Of a stretch of DNA of 64,000 nucleotides, positions 56,805 through 64,000 are shown one piece after another. A program made the translations under genes and the position numbers. Location: contig NZ_LUAV01000002.1 in assembly GCF_002078505.1 (NCBI RefSeq), positions 331,832 through 395,831 of the forward strand, read 5' to 3'. Source of the stretch: Ensifer aridi (GTDB taxonomy: Bacteria > Pseudomonadota > Alphaproteobacteria > Rhizobiales > Rhizobiaceae). The first letter of the stretch is position 1. Every line of letters begins with the position of its first letter. The notes under the pieces are model-generated. The model did not search any database. It was not told where the DNA came from and saw only the letters and a program-made list of their open reading frames with translations.

Positions 56805-56912
56805 CTCTACTGCATAATTCCCCGAATCGGAACCGGTCCTAAGGGATTATGCTGCGATTCAAGGTCTCACTGCGCCCTCGCGCGTTCAGGAAAGCGCGCG
56901 ATGCCCTGAGCT
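56805..56912 (-). repeat. Two-hairpin dispersed repeat, copy 4 (reverse orientation)
   Basis: Read on the minus strand: GCGCGC hairpin, ACCTTGAATCGCAGCATAAT, CCCTTAGGACCGG facing CCGATTCGGGG, ending ATTATGCAGTAGAGC. It is more diverged than the other copies. It occupies most of the 313-base gap between dapD and the LOG gene. A tandem AGGGTTCGGC pair at 56771-56790 stands beside it. Confidence 0.65.
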
Positions 56913-57072
56913 ACCATGCTGAAAAGTTGAAGGCCTTTTCGCCTTCCCTCCTTCAACAAGACTTGGCAAGCTTCGAGGTTTCCGGCAGTAGGACGCCTCT
57001 ATGGCCGAGGAACCGCGAAAGGAAGCGTCCGGACGAGGTCTCGGCTGTTCGAAACGCGACGGGAAGATGAAA

Positions 57073-57972
57073 ATGGCACGCATGAGAAAGCGCAATCTGC
57101 GCCGCAGGGATGGGGTCTGGGATCCGTTGGCAGACAGCGCGCAGAGCAGACAGCGCGCATCGACCGTGCCGTTGACGCCGCAGTCGGCCTCGCCGACCTA
57201 CCGCCTCGCCTATATCGACGACGACTTTCTCTGCCGCGAGGAACTGAGACCGGTCCGCCTGCAGCTTGAGCTTTTGAAGACGGAGATGATGCTTGAGGAG
57301 CGCGGCATCAACTCCACCGTCGTCATGTTCGGCGGCGCGCGCATTCCCGAGCCAGGCGGCGAGGCCTGGGCGGCCAAGAACGATGTCCAGCGCAAGAATC
57401 TGGAAGCCGCTTCAATCTACTACGACGAGGCGCGCAAATTCGCTCGCCTGTGCTCGGAACAGTCGGCAAAGCTTGGCTACAAGGAATATGTCATCGTGAC
57501 GGGCGGCGGCCCGGGCGTCATGGAGGCGGGAAACCGCGGCGCCGCCGATGCCGGCGCACCCTCAATCGGGCTGAATATCGTGCTTCCGCACGAGCAGGCG
57601 CCGAACCGCTTCGTCACGCCGGATCTGTCGTTCAATTTCCATTACTTCGCCATCCGCAAAATGCACTTCCTGCTGCGCGCCAAGGCGGTGACGGTGTTCC
57701 CGGGCGGTTTCGGAACGCTCGACGAGCTGTTTGAGACGGTGACGCTGATGCAGACCGGCCGGCTCGCCCTGGTGCCGCTCATTCTGTTCGGCGAGAAGTT
57801 CTGGCGCTCGATCATCAATTTCGAGGCGCTCGCCGAGTTCGGCACCATTTCGCCGAACGATATCGACCTCGTGCATTTCGTCGAGACGGCCGAAGAGGCC
57901 TGGGAGATCATCGCCCGCTTCTATGAGTCGATCGACCCGCGTTCGGTGCCGATGGCATCCGGCCGGCGATGA
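57073..57972 (+). CDS. LOG-family protein (TIGR00730, cytokinin riboside phosphoribohydrolase-like)
   Basis: The 299-residue protein has a Rossmann-like LOG domain (about 80-280). GGGPGVMEAGNRGAADAG and the catalytic/nucleotide motif VFPGGFGTLDELFETVTLMQ match the family consensus PGGxGTxxE. LOG enzymes cleave nucleoside 5'-monophosphates; some make active cytokinins. The ~80-residue N-terminal extension is basic and lacks a signal peptide, placing it in the longer bacterial subgroup, often annotated as nucleotide-cleaving. I prefer the ATG at 57073, six bases after GGGAAG; ATGs at 57067 or 57001 are possible. Confidence 0.87.
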   Translation: MARMRKRNLRRRDGVWDPLADSAQSRQRASTVPLTPQSASPTYRLAYIDDDFLCREELRPVRLQLELLKTEMMLEERGINSTVVMFGGARIPEPGGEAWAAKNDVQRKNLEAASIYYDEARKFARLCSEQSAKLGYKEYVIVTGGGPGVMEAGNRGAADAGAPSIGLNIVLPHEQAPNRFVTPDLSFNFHYFAIRKMHFLLRAKAVTVFPGGFGTLDELFETVTLMQTGRLALVPLILFGEKFWRSIINFEALAEFGTISPNDIDLVHFVETAEEAWEIIARFYESIDPRSVPMASGRR

Positions 57973-57987
57973 TCGGCAGGTCTCGGA

Positions 57988-58701
57988 TTACACCGGCAAA
58001 ACGACCCGGCGCAGGAAACCGGCGAGATCCTCGGTGACGTAGTCGATCTGCTCGTCTGCGTCGCTCGATGTTTCCCAGGCTTCGGCGAACTCGTATTCGA
58101 GGTTGCGCGGCACCAGGAGCACGGTCGTCATGCCGAGCGCCTTCGGCACCAGAAGATTGCGCGGCAGATCTTCGAACATCACCGCATTGCGCGTGTCGAT
58201 CCGGTGAAGACCCATGAACTTGTCGTAGGTGTCGCCGGCGGGCTTTGGCACGAAATCGGCGGCGACGATGTCGAATATGTCGTCGAAATGTTCGAGGATG
58301 CCGAGTGCGCGCGCCGTCATCTCGGCATGGGAAACGCTGCCGTTGGTGAAGATGAACTTGCGCCCGGGCAATGCCTTGATCGCCTCGCCGAGGGCCGGAT
58401 CCGCCGGAACGACGCTGTAGTCGATCGCGTGTGCCCGTTCCAGGAAGTCGTTCGGATCGACGCCGTGATGGATCATCAGCCCCTGAAGCGTGGTGCCATG
58501 GTCGCGGTAATATTCCTTCTGCAGCTTCTTCGCTTCAGCCGGGTCCATTGACAGGAGCTCGGCGACGTAGGCCGTCATGTTGCGGTCGATCTGCGCGAAG
58601 AGATTGACGTGGTGCGGATAGAGCGTGTTGTCGAGATCGAAGACCCAGTCGGTGACATGGGCGAATTCGGCATGGGACGGGAGACGGTCGAGCTTCTTCA
58701 T
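57988..58701 (-). CDS. HAD-superfamily phosphatase, pyrimidine 5'-nucleotidase type
   Basis: The 237-residue protein shows the HAD motifs DWVFDLDNTLYPH (motif I), KFIFTNGSVSHAEM (motif II), PKPAGDTYDKF (motif III lysine) and NAVMFEDLPRN (motif IV). It resembles the SDT1/PHM8-type pyrimidine 5'-nucleotidases. The substrate is not certain. It is convergent with the LOG gene, and the two stops are 15 bases apart. The ATG at 58701 is chosen; upstream frame to 58779 has no motif. Confidence 0.87.
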   Translation of the reverse strand: MKKLDRLPSHAEFAHVTDWVFDLDNTLYPHHVNLFAQIDRNMTAYVAELLSMDPAEAKKLQKEYYRDHGTTLQGLMIHHGVDPNDFLERAHAIDYSVVPADPALGEAIKALPGRKFIFTNGSVSHAEMTARALGILEHFDDIFDIVAADFVPKPAGDTYDKFMGLHRIDTRNAVMFEDLPRNLLVPKALGMTTVLLVPRNLEYEFAEAWETSSDADEQIDYVTEDLAGFLRRVVLPV

Positions 58702-58793
58702 GGCCCGGGTTATGGCATGGCGGGCCGACGAAGGAAAACGGATTATTCGCCGCAGTGCTGGATTGTCTCCCTCCCGCATGCTAGCCGGCGGAT

Positions 58794-59708
58794 ATGGAAA
58801 CCTGGGTTCTCATCACCGTCGCAGCGGCCTTCCTTCAGAATGTCCGCTCCGCCATGCAGAAACACCTGAAAGGCGTCATGGGCACGACCGGCGCGACATT
58901 CGTGCGCTTCGGTTTCGGCCTGCCCTTCGCGCTTTTCTATCTCGTAATGCTCTGGCGCGTCGCCGGGCATCCGCTGCCGATACCGAACGCGACCTTCTTC
59001 CTCTGGGCGGTCGTCGGCGGATTGGCGCAGATCGCCGCGACATTCCTGCTCGTGCATCTCTTCTCCTTTCGCAATTTCGCGGTCGGCACCGCCTATTCGC
59101 GCACCGAGCCCGCACAGGCGGCGCTCTTCGGACTGATCTTCCTTGGGGAGAAGGCGAGCCAGGGCGCGCTCATCGCGATCGCGATCTCGGTGATCGGCGT
59201 CATGCTGATCTCGGTCGCTCGAACGGCGCTCAGCGCGCGGTCGTTGGTGACATCGGTCTTCAGTCGCACCGCCGGCATCGGCCTGCTCTCGGGCACCTGC
59301 TTCGGGCTCTCCGCCGTGTCCTATCGCTCCGCCTCGCTGGCGCTCGCCCCCAGCCTGCCGGCACCGGATTACCTGATGCAGGCGAGCTTCACTCTCGGCA
59401 TCGTCATTCTGGTCCAGACCGTCATCATGCTCGCCTGGATCGTCGCGCGGGAGCCGGACGAGTTGAAGCGCATCAGTGCCGCCTGGAAGCCCGCCTTCGT
59501 CGTGGGCCTCGTCGGTGCGTCGGCCTCCTTCGGCTGGTTCGCGGCGATGACGCTGCAGCAGGCCGCGATCGTCAAGGTGGTGGCGCAGGTGGAGATGCTC
59601 TTCACCTTCGCCTCATCCTTCTTCATCTTCCGCGAATGGATCAATCGTCTTGAACTCCTGGGCTGTCTCCTGATCGTGCTCGGCGTCGTCATGCTCGTCG
59701 TGCTGTAA
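58794..59708 (+). CDS. EamA/DMT-superfamily transporter
   Basis: The 304-residue protein has ten predicted membrane helices arranged as two EamA repeats (about 5-140 and 160-300). Family marks are NFAVGTAYSRTEPAQAALFG in the first half and VVAQVEMLFTFASSFFIFRE in the second, both with the typical E near a helix end. Substrate unknown; drug/metabolite exporters of this type move small metabolites. It stands divergent from the HAD gene. Confidence 0.85.
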   Translation: METWVLITVAAAFLQNVRSAMQKHLKGVMGTTGATFVRFGFGLPFALFYLVMLWRVAGHPLPIPNATFFLWAVVGGLAQIAATFLLVHLFSFRNFAVGTAYSRTEPAQAALFGLIFLGEKASQGALIAIAISVIGVMLISVARTALSARSLVTSVFSRTAGIGLLSGTCFGLSAVSYRSASLALAPSLPAPDYLMQASFTLGIVILVQTVIMLAWIVAREPDELKRISAAWKPAFVVGLVGASASFGWFAAMTLQQAAIVKVVAQVEMLFTFASSFFIFREWINRLELLGCLLIVLGVVMLVVL

Positions 59709-59779
59709 GCGGACGTCCAAAGAGAAATACGCGCCCGATTTTCGGCGGACGGCGCAGTCGGCGGATGCTACAAAGCGGC

Positions 59780-60853
59780 ATGCTTTTCGATTTGCCCAAC
59801 GACGATGTCCTTTACGATGCGCTGCTGGCCCGCAGTTCCGACTATGAGGGCCAAGCCTTCGCAGGCGTGAAGAGCACCGGCATCTTCTGCCGGCTCTCCT
59901 GTCCTGCCCGCAAGCCGAAGCGGGAAAACACCCTGTTCTTCGATAGCATCGCCGCCTGCATCGATTCCGGCTTCCGGCCCTGCGAGCGATGCCGTCCGCT
60001 GGAGCAGGCAGCCGAGAAGGAGCCGCTGGTCAAGAGCCTCATGGAGCTGCTCGACCGTCAGCCGGACCGTCGCTGGACGGAGCAGGATCTCGTAGAGCGC
60101 GGCTTCGATCCGTCGACCGTGCGGCGCGCCTTCAAGCGGGCCCTCGGCGTGACCTTTCTCGATCTCGCCCGACAGAGGCGAATGGCCGAGGCGGCGCGTC
60201 AGCTTTCGACTGGCGCCAGCGTCATCGAGGCGCAGATCGACGCAGGCTATGAATCGCCTAGCGGCTTCCGCGCCGCCTTCGCGAAGCTGATCGGCGAGGC
60301 GCCGGCAAGATCGCAGGGGCGCGCACTGCTCTTTGCCGACTGGATAGAAACGCCACTCGGGCCCATGGTGGCGGTAGCCGACCGGACCCATCTTCATCTC
60401 CTCGAGTTCCACGATCGCAAGGCGTTGCCGGCCGAGCTGGAAAGCCTGAAGCGAAAGGTGCGATCGGCGGTCGTTCCGGGCAGGACGCCGCCGATTGAGC
60501 AGATCGAGGCCGAACTCAAGGCCTATTTCGAGGGTCGCTCGGGCGACTTTTGCACTCCCCTGGCTCTCGACGGCAGTGCCTTCGAGCGCCAAGTATGGGC
60601 GAAGCTCATTGAAATACCTCTGGGCGAGACGCGGTCCTATGGCGACATCGCGCGGGAGGTCGCTACCATGGAGGCGGTCCGTGCGGTCGCCAGGGCCAAT
60701 GGCTCCAACCGCATTGCGATCGTCGTCCCCTGCCACCGCTGCATCGGCGCGGACGGATCCTTGACCGGTTATGGCGGCGGCATTGCGCGTAAGCAATGGC
60801 TGCTTCGGCACGAGGGAAAGATGAGGCCTGTCGGACTTTTCAGGGCGGGATGA
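59780..60853 (+). CDS. ada: Bifunctional Ada DNA-repair methyltransferase/AraC regulator
   Basis: The 357-residue protein has three domains. The N-terminal zinc domain removes methylphosphotriesters, with Cys37, Cys41, Cys68 and Cys71 (FCRLSC and CERCRP), aligning with Cys38/42/69/72 of E. coli Ada. An AraC-type HTH lies at about 85-180 (FKRALGVTFLDLARQRRMAE). The C-terminal O6-methylguanine methyltransferase domain has IVVPCHRCIG with the acceptor Cys. It repairs alkylated DNA and activates the adaptive response. I prefer the ATG at 59780 (MLFDLP) over 59765. Confidence 0.92.
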   Translation: MLFDLPNDDVLYDALLARSSDYEGQAFAGVKSTGIFCRLSCPARKPKRENTLFFDSIAACIDSGFRPCERCRPLEQAAEKEPLVKSLMELLDRQPDRRWTEQDLVERGFDPSTVRRAFKRALGVTFLDLARQRRMAEAARQLSTGASVIEAQIDAGYESPSGFRAAFAKLIGEAPARSQGRALLFADWIETPLGPMVAVADRTHLHLLEFHDRKALPAELESLKRKVRSAVVPGRTPPIEQIEAELKAYFEGRSGDFCTPLALDGSAFERQVWAKLIEIPLGETRSYGDIAREVATMEAVRAVARANGSNRIAIVVPCHRCIGADGSLTGYGGGIARKQWLLRHEGKMRPVGLFRAG

Positions 60854-60938
60854 GGAAAAGGTGGCCGGCCTTCCGTCCGCGTCCCACTTTGCCTACAAGA
60901 GTCGTTCACATTCACATCCATGTTTGGGAGGAGATGCG

Positions 60939-61715
60939 ATGAACCAGGAGGAAAGGGCGATCGCCTTCACGGCGCTGCACCGCAAGGGCGATCCGGTGAT
61001 TTTCTACAACATCTGGGACGCGGGCAGCGCCCGCTGCGTCGCCGAGGCCGGCGCCAAGGCGCTCGCGACCGGAAGCTGGTCGGTCGCGGCCGCCCATGGC
61101 TTTGCCGACGGGCAAAAAATACCGCTGGCGCTGCTGATCGAGATCGTCCGCGAGATCGTTGCTGCGACCGAGCTTCCGCTTTCGGTCGATTTCGAAGGCG
61201 CCTATTCGGAGGACCCGGCCCAGGGCGCCGCCAATGCGGCTGAGCTCATCGATGCCGGCGCGATCGGCATCAATTTCGAAGACCAGATCGTCGGCAAGGC
61301 CGGTGTCCATGCGATCGACAAGCAGACGGCGCGCATTCGCGCCATCCGCGAAATGGCGGAGCGTCAAGGCGTTCCGCTGTTCATCAACGCCCGCACAGAC
61401 CTGTTCCTGCAGGAGAACGACGCGGCACGCCATGCAGGTCTCATGGACAAGGCGATTGCCAGAGCTGCGGCTTATGCCGAGGCGGGAGCAAGCGGCTTCT
61501 TCGCCCCGGGGCTCGCCGACAAAGAGCTCATCGCCAGGCTCTGTGCAGCATCACCTCTGCCGGTGAATGTAATGATGAAGCCGGGCGCGCCGGATCTTGA
61601 TACGCTCGCCGCCGCCGGTGTCGGCCGGGTAAGCTACGGACCATTCCCCTACCGGGCGATGATCGCGTGGCTGCGGGGAGAGGCGGAGAAGGTGTACGGA
61701 GGTGCGGGTAAGTAG
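60939..61715 (+). CDS. Isocitrate lyase/PEP mutase-family protein
   Basis: The 258-residue TIM-barrel protein belongs to the PEP mutase/isocitrate lyase superfamily. Landmarks are YNIWDAGSARCVAEAGAKAL, the SVDFEGAYSE metal-binding acidic strand, GINFEDQI, and FINARTDLFL. The KKCGH-type isocitrate lyase motif is missing, so it is not an isocitrate lyase. Members cleave C-C or P-C bonds (oxaloacetate decarboxylase, methylisocitrate lyase-like); substrate unassigned. GGGAGGAG precedes the ATG at 60939. Confidence 0.85.
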   Translation: MNQEERAIAFTALHRKGDPVIFYNIWDAGSARCVAEAGAKALATGSWSVAAAHGFADGQKIPLALLIEIVREIVAATELPLSVDFEGAYSEDPAQGAANAAELIDAGAIGINFEDQIVGKAGVHAIDKQTARIRAIREMAERQGVPLFINARTDLFLQENDAARHAGLMDKAIARAAAYAEAGASGFFAPGLADKELIARLCAASPLPVNVMMKPGAPDLDTLAAAGVGRVSYGPFPYRAMIAWLRGEAEKVYGGAGK

Positions 61716-61720
61716 GGCGG

Positions 61721-61879
61721 TTGCCCTCATCCGCCTGCCGGCACCTTCTCCCCGCACATACGGGGAGAAGGAATTGGGGGCGGCGCCTCGCTTCTCACGA
61801 ACGTTGCCGTGGATGGGAGCACCCAGCCCAGGCACTCCGCTCTCCCCGCGCGCGGGGAGAGGGTTAGGGTGAGGGCAAA
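61721..61879. repeat. RIME-like nested palindromic element
   Basis: Outer arms TTGCCCTCA (61721-61729) and TGAGGGCAA (61870-61878) enclose two strong hairpins. They are CTTCTCCCCG/CGGGGAGAAG (61745-61770) and CTCTCCCCG/CGGGGAGAG (61840-61862), separated by about 70 bases. It fills the gap between the convergent PEP-mutase-family gene and argB. The CTCTCCCCGC...GTTAGGGTGAGGG core is typical of rhizobial intergenic mosaic elements. Confidence 0.7.
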
Positions 61880-61899
61880 TCACGCCCGTCGCGCCGCTC

Positions 61900-62787
61900 C
61901 TACGGCACGATCAGCGTGCCGGCGCCGTGCTCGGTGAAGATTTCGAGCAGCACAGAATGAGCCGTCTTGCCGTTGAGGATGACGACACCCTGTACGCCGG
62001 CCTTGATCGCGTCGATGCACGTCTCGACCTTCGGGATCATGCCGCCGGAAATCGTGCCGTCGGCTATCAGCGCGCGTGCCTGCGCGACCGAAAGCTCCTT
62101 GAGCAGGTTGCCCTGTTTGTCCAGAACCCCCGGAACGTCCGTCAGAAACAAAAGGCGCGTCGCGTTGAGCGCGCCGGCGATGGCGCCGGCGAAAGTGTCG
62201 GCGTTGATGTTGTAGGTGTGGCCGTCGCGCCCGGGCGCCACTGGCGCGATGACCGGAATCATTTCCGAGCGCGCCAGCAGGTCGATAAGCGTGCGGTCCA
62301 CTTCGACGACCTCGCCGACGAAGCCGAGGTCGAGTACCCGTTCGATGTTGGAATCCGGATCGCGAATGGTCTTTTTCGCCTTTTCGGCGAAAACCATGTT
62401 GCCGTCCTTGCCGCAAAGGCCGATCGCCCACTCGCCCGTCTGGTTGATGAGGGCAACGATCTCCTTGTTGATCGATCCGGCGAGCACCATTTCGACGATC
62501 TCGACCGTCTTCTCGTCGGTGACGCGCAGCCCGCCTTCGAATTTCGATTCGATACCCATCTTGTTGAGCATGGCGCCGATCTGCGGGCCACCGCCATGCA
62601 CGACGATGGGGTTGACGCCGGACTGCTTGAGGAGCGCGATGTCGCTTGCGAAGGCGCGCCCGAGTTCAGAATTGCCCATCGCGTGGCCGCCATATTTGAC
62701 GACGATCGTCTTGTTCTCGTAACGCTGCATGTAAGGCAGGGCCTGGGTGAGCAGACGTGCCTGGATTTCACTTTCTGATGCGGACAT
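61900..62787 (-). CDS. argB: Acetylglutamate kinase
   Basis: The 295-residue amino-acid kinase phosphorylates N-acetylglutamate in arginine (and thus ornithine) synthesis. The nucleotide/substrate motifs are [45 protein letters not shown], and [12 protein letters not shown] followed by [11 protein letters not shown]. Ornithine from this pathway is the head group used by OlsB. It lies divergent from the anti-sigma gene. The ATG at 62787 is chosen from the family N-terminus ([12 protein letters not shown]). Confidence 0.95.
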   Translation of the reverse strand: MSASESEIQARLLTQALPYMQRYENKTIVVKYGGHAMGNSELGRAFASDIALLKQSGVNPIVVHGGGPQIGAMLNKMGIESKFEGGLRVTDEKTVEIVEMVLAGSINKEIVALINQTGEWAIGLCGKDGNMVFAEKAKKTIRDPDSNIERVLDLGFVGEVVEVDRTLIDLLARSEMIPVIAPVAPGRDGHTYNINADTFAGAIAGALNATRLLFLTDVPGVLDKQGNLLKELSVAQARALIADGTISGGMIPKVETCIDAIKAGVQGVVILNGKTAHSVLLEIFTEHGAGTLIVP

Positions 62788-63064
62788 GGCGGACCCTCGA
62801 AAAATACCGGCTGCTGTTTAGCCCAAGTTTCCGGCAGATGGAATGATCCCTGCGCAACATAAGAGCATCATGACGGGTGCACCATCCCCGGCTCGGCCGG
62901 CGCTCGGTTGCGGATATCGGCAGCGCCTTCGCGTAATCGCGCGATCGATCCCGAGGGCAGGAAACCCACCGTCAACCTGATTGACGAGACTGACGATTTG
63001 GCTGATCCTGTTATCGATCCGGAAAGATCGGGCGCCTCCTGATGTCGAGAGAGTGCATGGAACG
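62788..63064. other. 277-base divergent gap without an ECF sigma gene
   Basis: The region between argB and the anti-sigma gene shows no open frame of coding character and no clear ECF-type promoter (a GGAAAC occurs near 62962 without a good partner). Its emptiness matters because RskA-like anti-sigma genes normally follow their sigma-factor gene. Confidence 0.5.
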
Positions 63065-63772
63065 ATGACGCCGCAGAAGCCCGAGAGCGGGGATTCTCGC
63101 CGTGACGAAGTGATCGCGGGGGAATACGTGCTGGGAGTTCTGTCCGCCGAGGACCGTCGAAGGGTCGAGGCGCGCATCGCCACCGATCGCAATTTCGCGG
63201 CCATGGTCGTGCGCTGGCGGAAAAATCTCGCCTCTCGCGATCGTGCCAACGAGCCGGCGGCTCCGTCGCGCGGTTTGGCCGCGATCGAGCGGATTTCCGA
63301 ATCGTCGGGAGCTGCCGGCGAAACCTCCGGCCTGTGGAGCTCTCTGCCGCTCTGGCGCAGCCTTGCCGTCGCGTCGCTTACAGCCGTCGCCGCACTCGTG
63401 ATATCCATGCTCGGCGTTTTCGGCGGTGGCTCGGGCGCGCCGCTTGTTGCAGAATTAGCCGGGCAAGGCACTCCCGTGAGCCTTGTCGCCGAGTTCAATA
63501 CCGGTTCCGGGCGCGTAAGGCTGACGCCTACCGCGGCGGACCAAGGGGAGGAAAGATCTCTCGAGCTTTGGCTGATCAAGGGCAGCGACTCTGCCACTTC
63601 GCTCGGCGTACTGCCTCAATCCGGGCAGGGGGAGATTCTGCTCTCCCCGGGAATGCGAGCGAAATTCGCCCCCGGCTCCACGCTTGCCGTCAGTGTAGAG
63701 CCGTTGGGCGGCTCGCCAACCGGTTCTCCCACCGGGCCGATCATTGCACGCGGCACCACTCGGTATCGCTGA
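63065..63772 (+). CDS. RskA-like anti-sigma factor domain protein
   Basis: The 235-residue single-pass protein has a cytoplasmic N-terminal zinc-finger-like helical region (GEYVLGVLSAEDRRRVEARI). One membrane segment lies at about residues 103-123 (SLAVASLTAVAALVISMLGV). The periplasmic RskA C-terminal domain carries the conserved ERSLELWLIKGSDSATSLGV and ILLSPGMRAKFAPGSTLAVS VE-type sequence. Such proteins sequester an ECF sigma factor at the membrane. The N-terminal region lacks the H-x3-C-x2-C motif, as is common in this subgroup. No ECF sigma gene is adjacent, so the partner is unknown. Confidence 0.82.
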   Translation: MTPQKPESGDSRRDEVIAGEYVLGVLSAEDRRRVEARIATDRNFAAMVVRWRKNLASRDRANEPAAPSRGLAAIERISESSGAAGETSGLWSSLPLWRSLAVASLTAVAALVISMLGVFGGGSGAPLVAELAGQGTPVSLVAEFNTGSGRVRLTPTAADQGEERSLELWLIKGSDSATSLGVLPQSGQGEILLSPGMRAKFAPGSTLAVSVEPLGGSPTGSPTGPIIARGTTRYR

Positions 63773-63817
63773 GGCGGGCCGGACGCGCCCGGAGCAAATG
63801 CCGCTGCCGCGCTGCAC

Positions 63818-64000
63818 CTATGGTCCGAACGTGCCTGCCTGCGGCGAGGGCGTCTGCGCGTCCGTCAGCGCGGCTTGCAGCCTCTGCTCCTGCTCGGGTG
63901 AAAGCGAAGTCTTGAGCACGCGACCGCGAAGTCCCGAGAGCTCGGCCAGCACCTTCTCCGGCTGCGCCTTGCGCACCAGAATGAAGAGAGCCGACGAATT
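63818..64000 (-). CDS. DUF1269-like membrane protein (C-terminal fragment, 5' end beyond window)
   Basis: Only the last 60 residues are visible, starting NSSALFILVRKAQPEKVLAE and ending AGTFGP before TAG. The 'SSALFILVRKAQPEKVLAEL' to LSPEQEQRLQAAL segment matches the C-terminus of DUF1269 (membrane/stress-related) proteins. Function is unknown. It converges on the anti-sigma gene, 45 bases apart. Confidence 0.7.
   Translation of the reverse strand, partial: NSSALFILVRKAQPEKVLAELSGLRGRVLKTSLSPEQEQRLQAALTDAQTPSPQAGTFGP

Noticed and set aside
1..64000. CRISPR arrays, insertion sequences, prophage or tRNA genes
   Set aside because: I saw no regularly spaced direct repeats, no transposase or integrase signature, and no cloverleaf-like sequence with CCA-proximal features in the gaps I read.

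Overview
The window is an ordinary stretch of alphaproteobacterial chromosome, almost certainly from a Sinorhizobium/Ensifer species close to S. meliloti or S. medicae. Protein content, GC-rich codon use, and gene order all point there: olsB-tme-mutS-glnD, the run tsaB-rimI-olsA-miaB-phoH-ybeY-corC-lnt-phrR-metK-trmB, and a chemoreceptor of the McpX type beside def-fmt-truA. Species assignment is from remembered gene order and cannot be tested here. I see no rRNA, tRNA, insertion sequence, prophage, CRISPR array or replication origin.

Layout. Positions 1-6.6 kb carry the lipopolysaccharide export genes lptC-lptA (minus, cut by the left edge), then sppA, ihfB, a LapA-domain protein, a CoxG-like protein, two RNA methyltransferases and lspA. 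Positions 6.6-10.4 kb hold a hybrid histidine kinase, olsB, and a non-coding region ending in a strong terminator. Positions 10.5-25.5 kb hold tme, mutS, glnD, murJ, trpS, an Fe-S carrier (Nfu type), tsaB, rimI and olsA. Positions 25.6-35.4 kb form a tRNA/ribosome/envelope cluster: miaB, phoH-like, ybeY, corC, lnt, phrR, metK, trmB. A reversed NYN-domain gene sits between corC and lnt. Positions 35.5-46.8 kb carry a small heat-shock pair, a nucleoside hydrolase, a chemoreceptor, ribokinase, rmuC, def-fmt-truA and dapE. Positions 46.9-53.4 kb are the most accessory-looking part: an RND pump, a frameshifted membrane-fusion gene, an alpha/beta-hydrolase lacking its nucleophile, and a divergent LysR regulator. 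Positions 53.4-64 kb carry a DbpA-like helicase, dapD, a LOG protein, a HAD phosphatase, a DMT transporter, ada, a PEP-mutase-family enzyme, argB, a RskA-like anti-sigma factor and a DUF1269 fragment.

Working together. OlsB and OlsA, about 15 kb apart, make up the two-step ornithine-lipid pathway. DapD and DapE are two steps of the succinylase route to lysine/diaminopimelate. Lsp and Lnt are two steps of lipoprotein maturation. MiaB, TsaB, RimI, TrmB, TruA, YbeY, Def and Fmt all serve translation. IunH and RbsK would give nucleoside-ribose salvage.

The most informative non-coding features are these. The hsp20 leader contains a ROSE-type RNA thermometer with the diagnostic bulged G opposite the Shine-Dalgarno sequence, below a heat-shock-type promoter. 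A palindrome over the metK promoter region resembles known methionine-cycle operators. Four copies of a two-hairpin intergenic repeat are dispersed through the window, with other palindromic repeats. The phrR leader has mutually exclusive hairpins. I found no convincing wholly new multi-gene system. The best leads are the non-coding RNA candidate near 10.2 kb, the phrR leader and the pseudo-esterase/RND locus.
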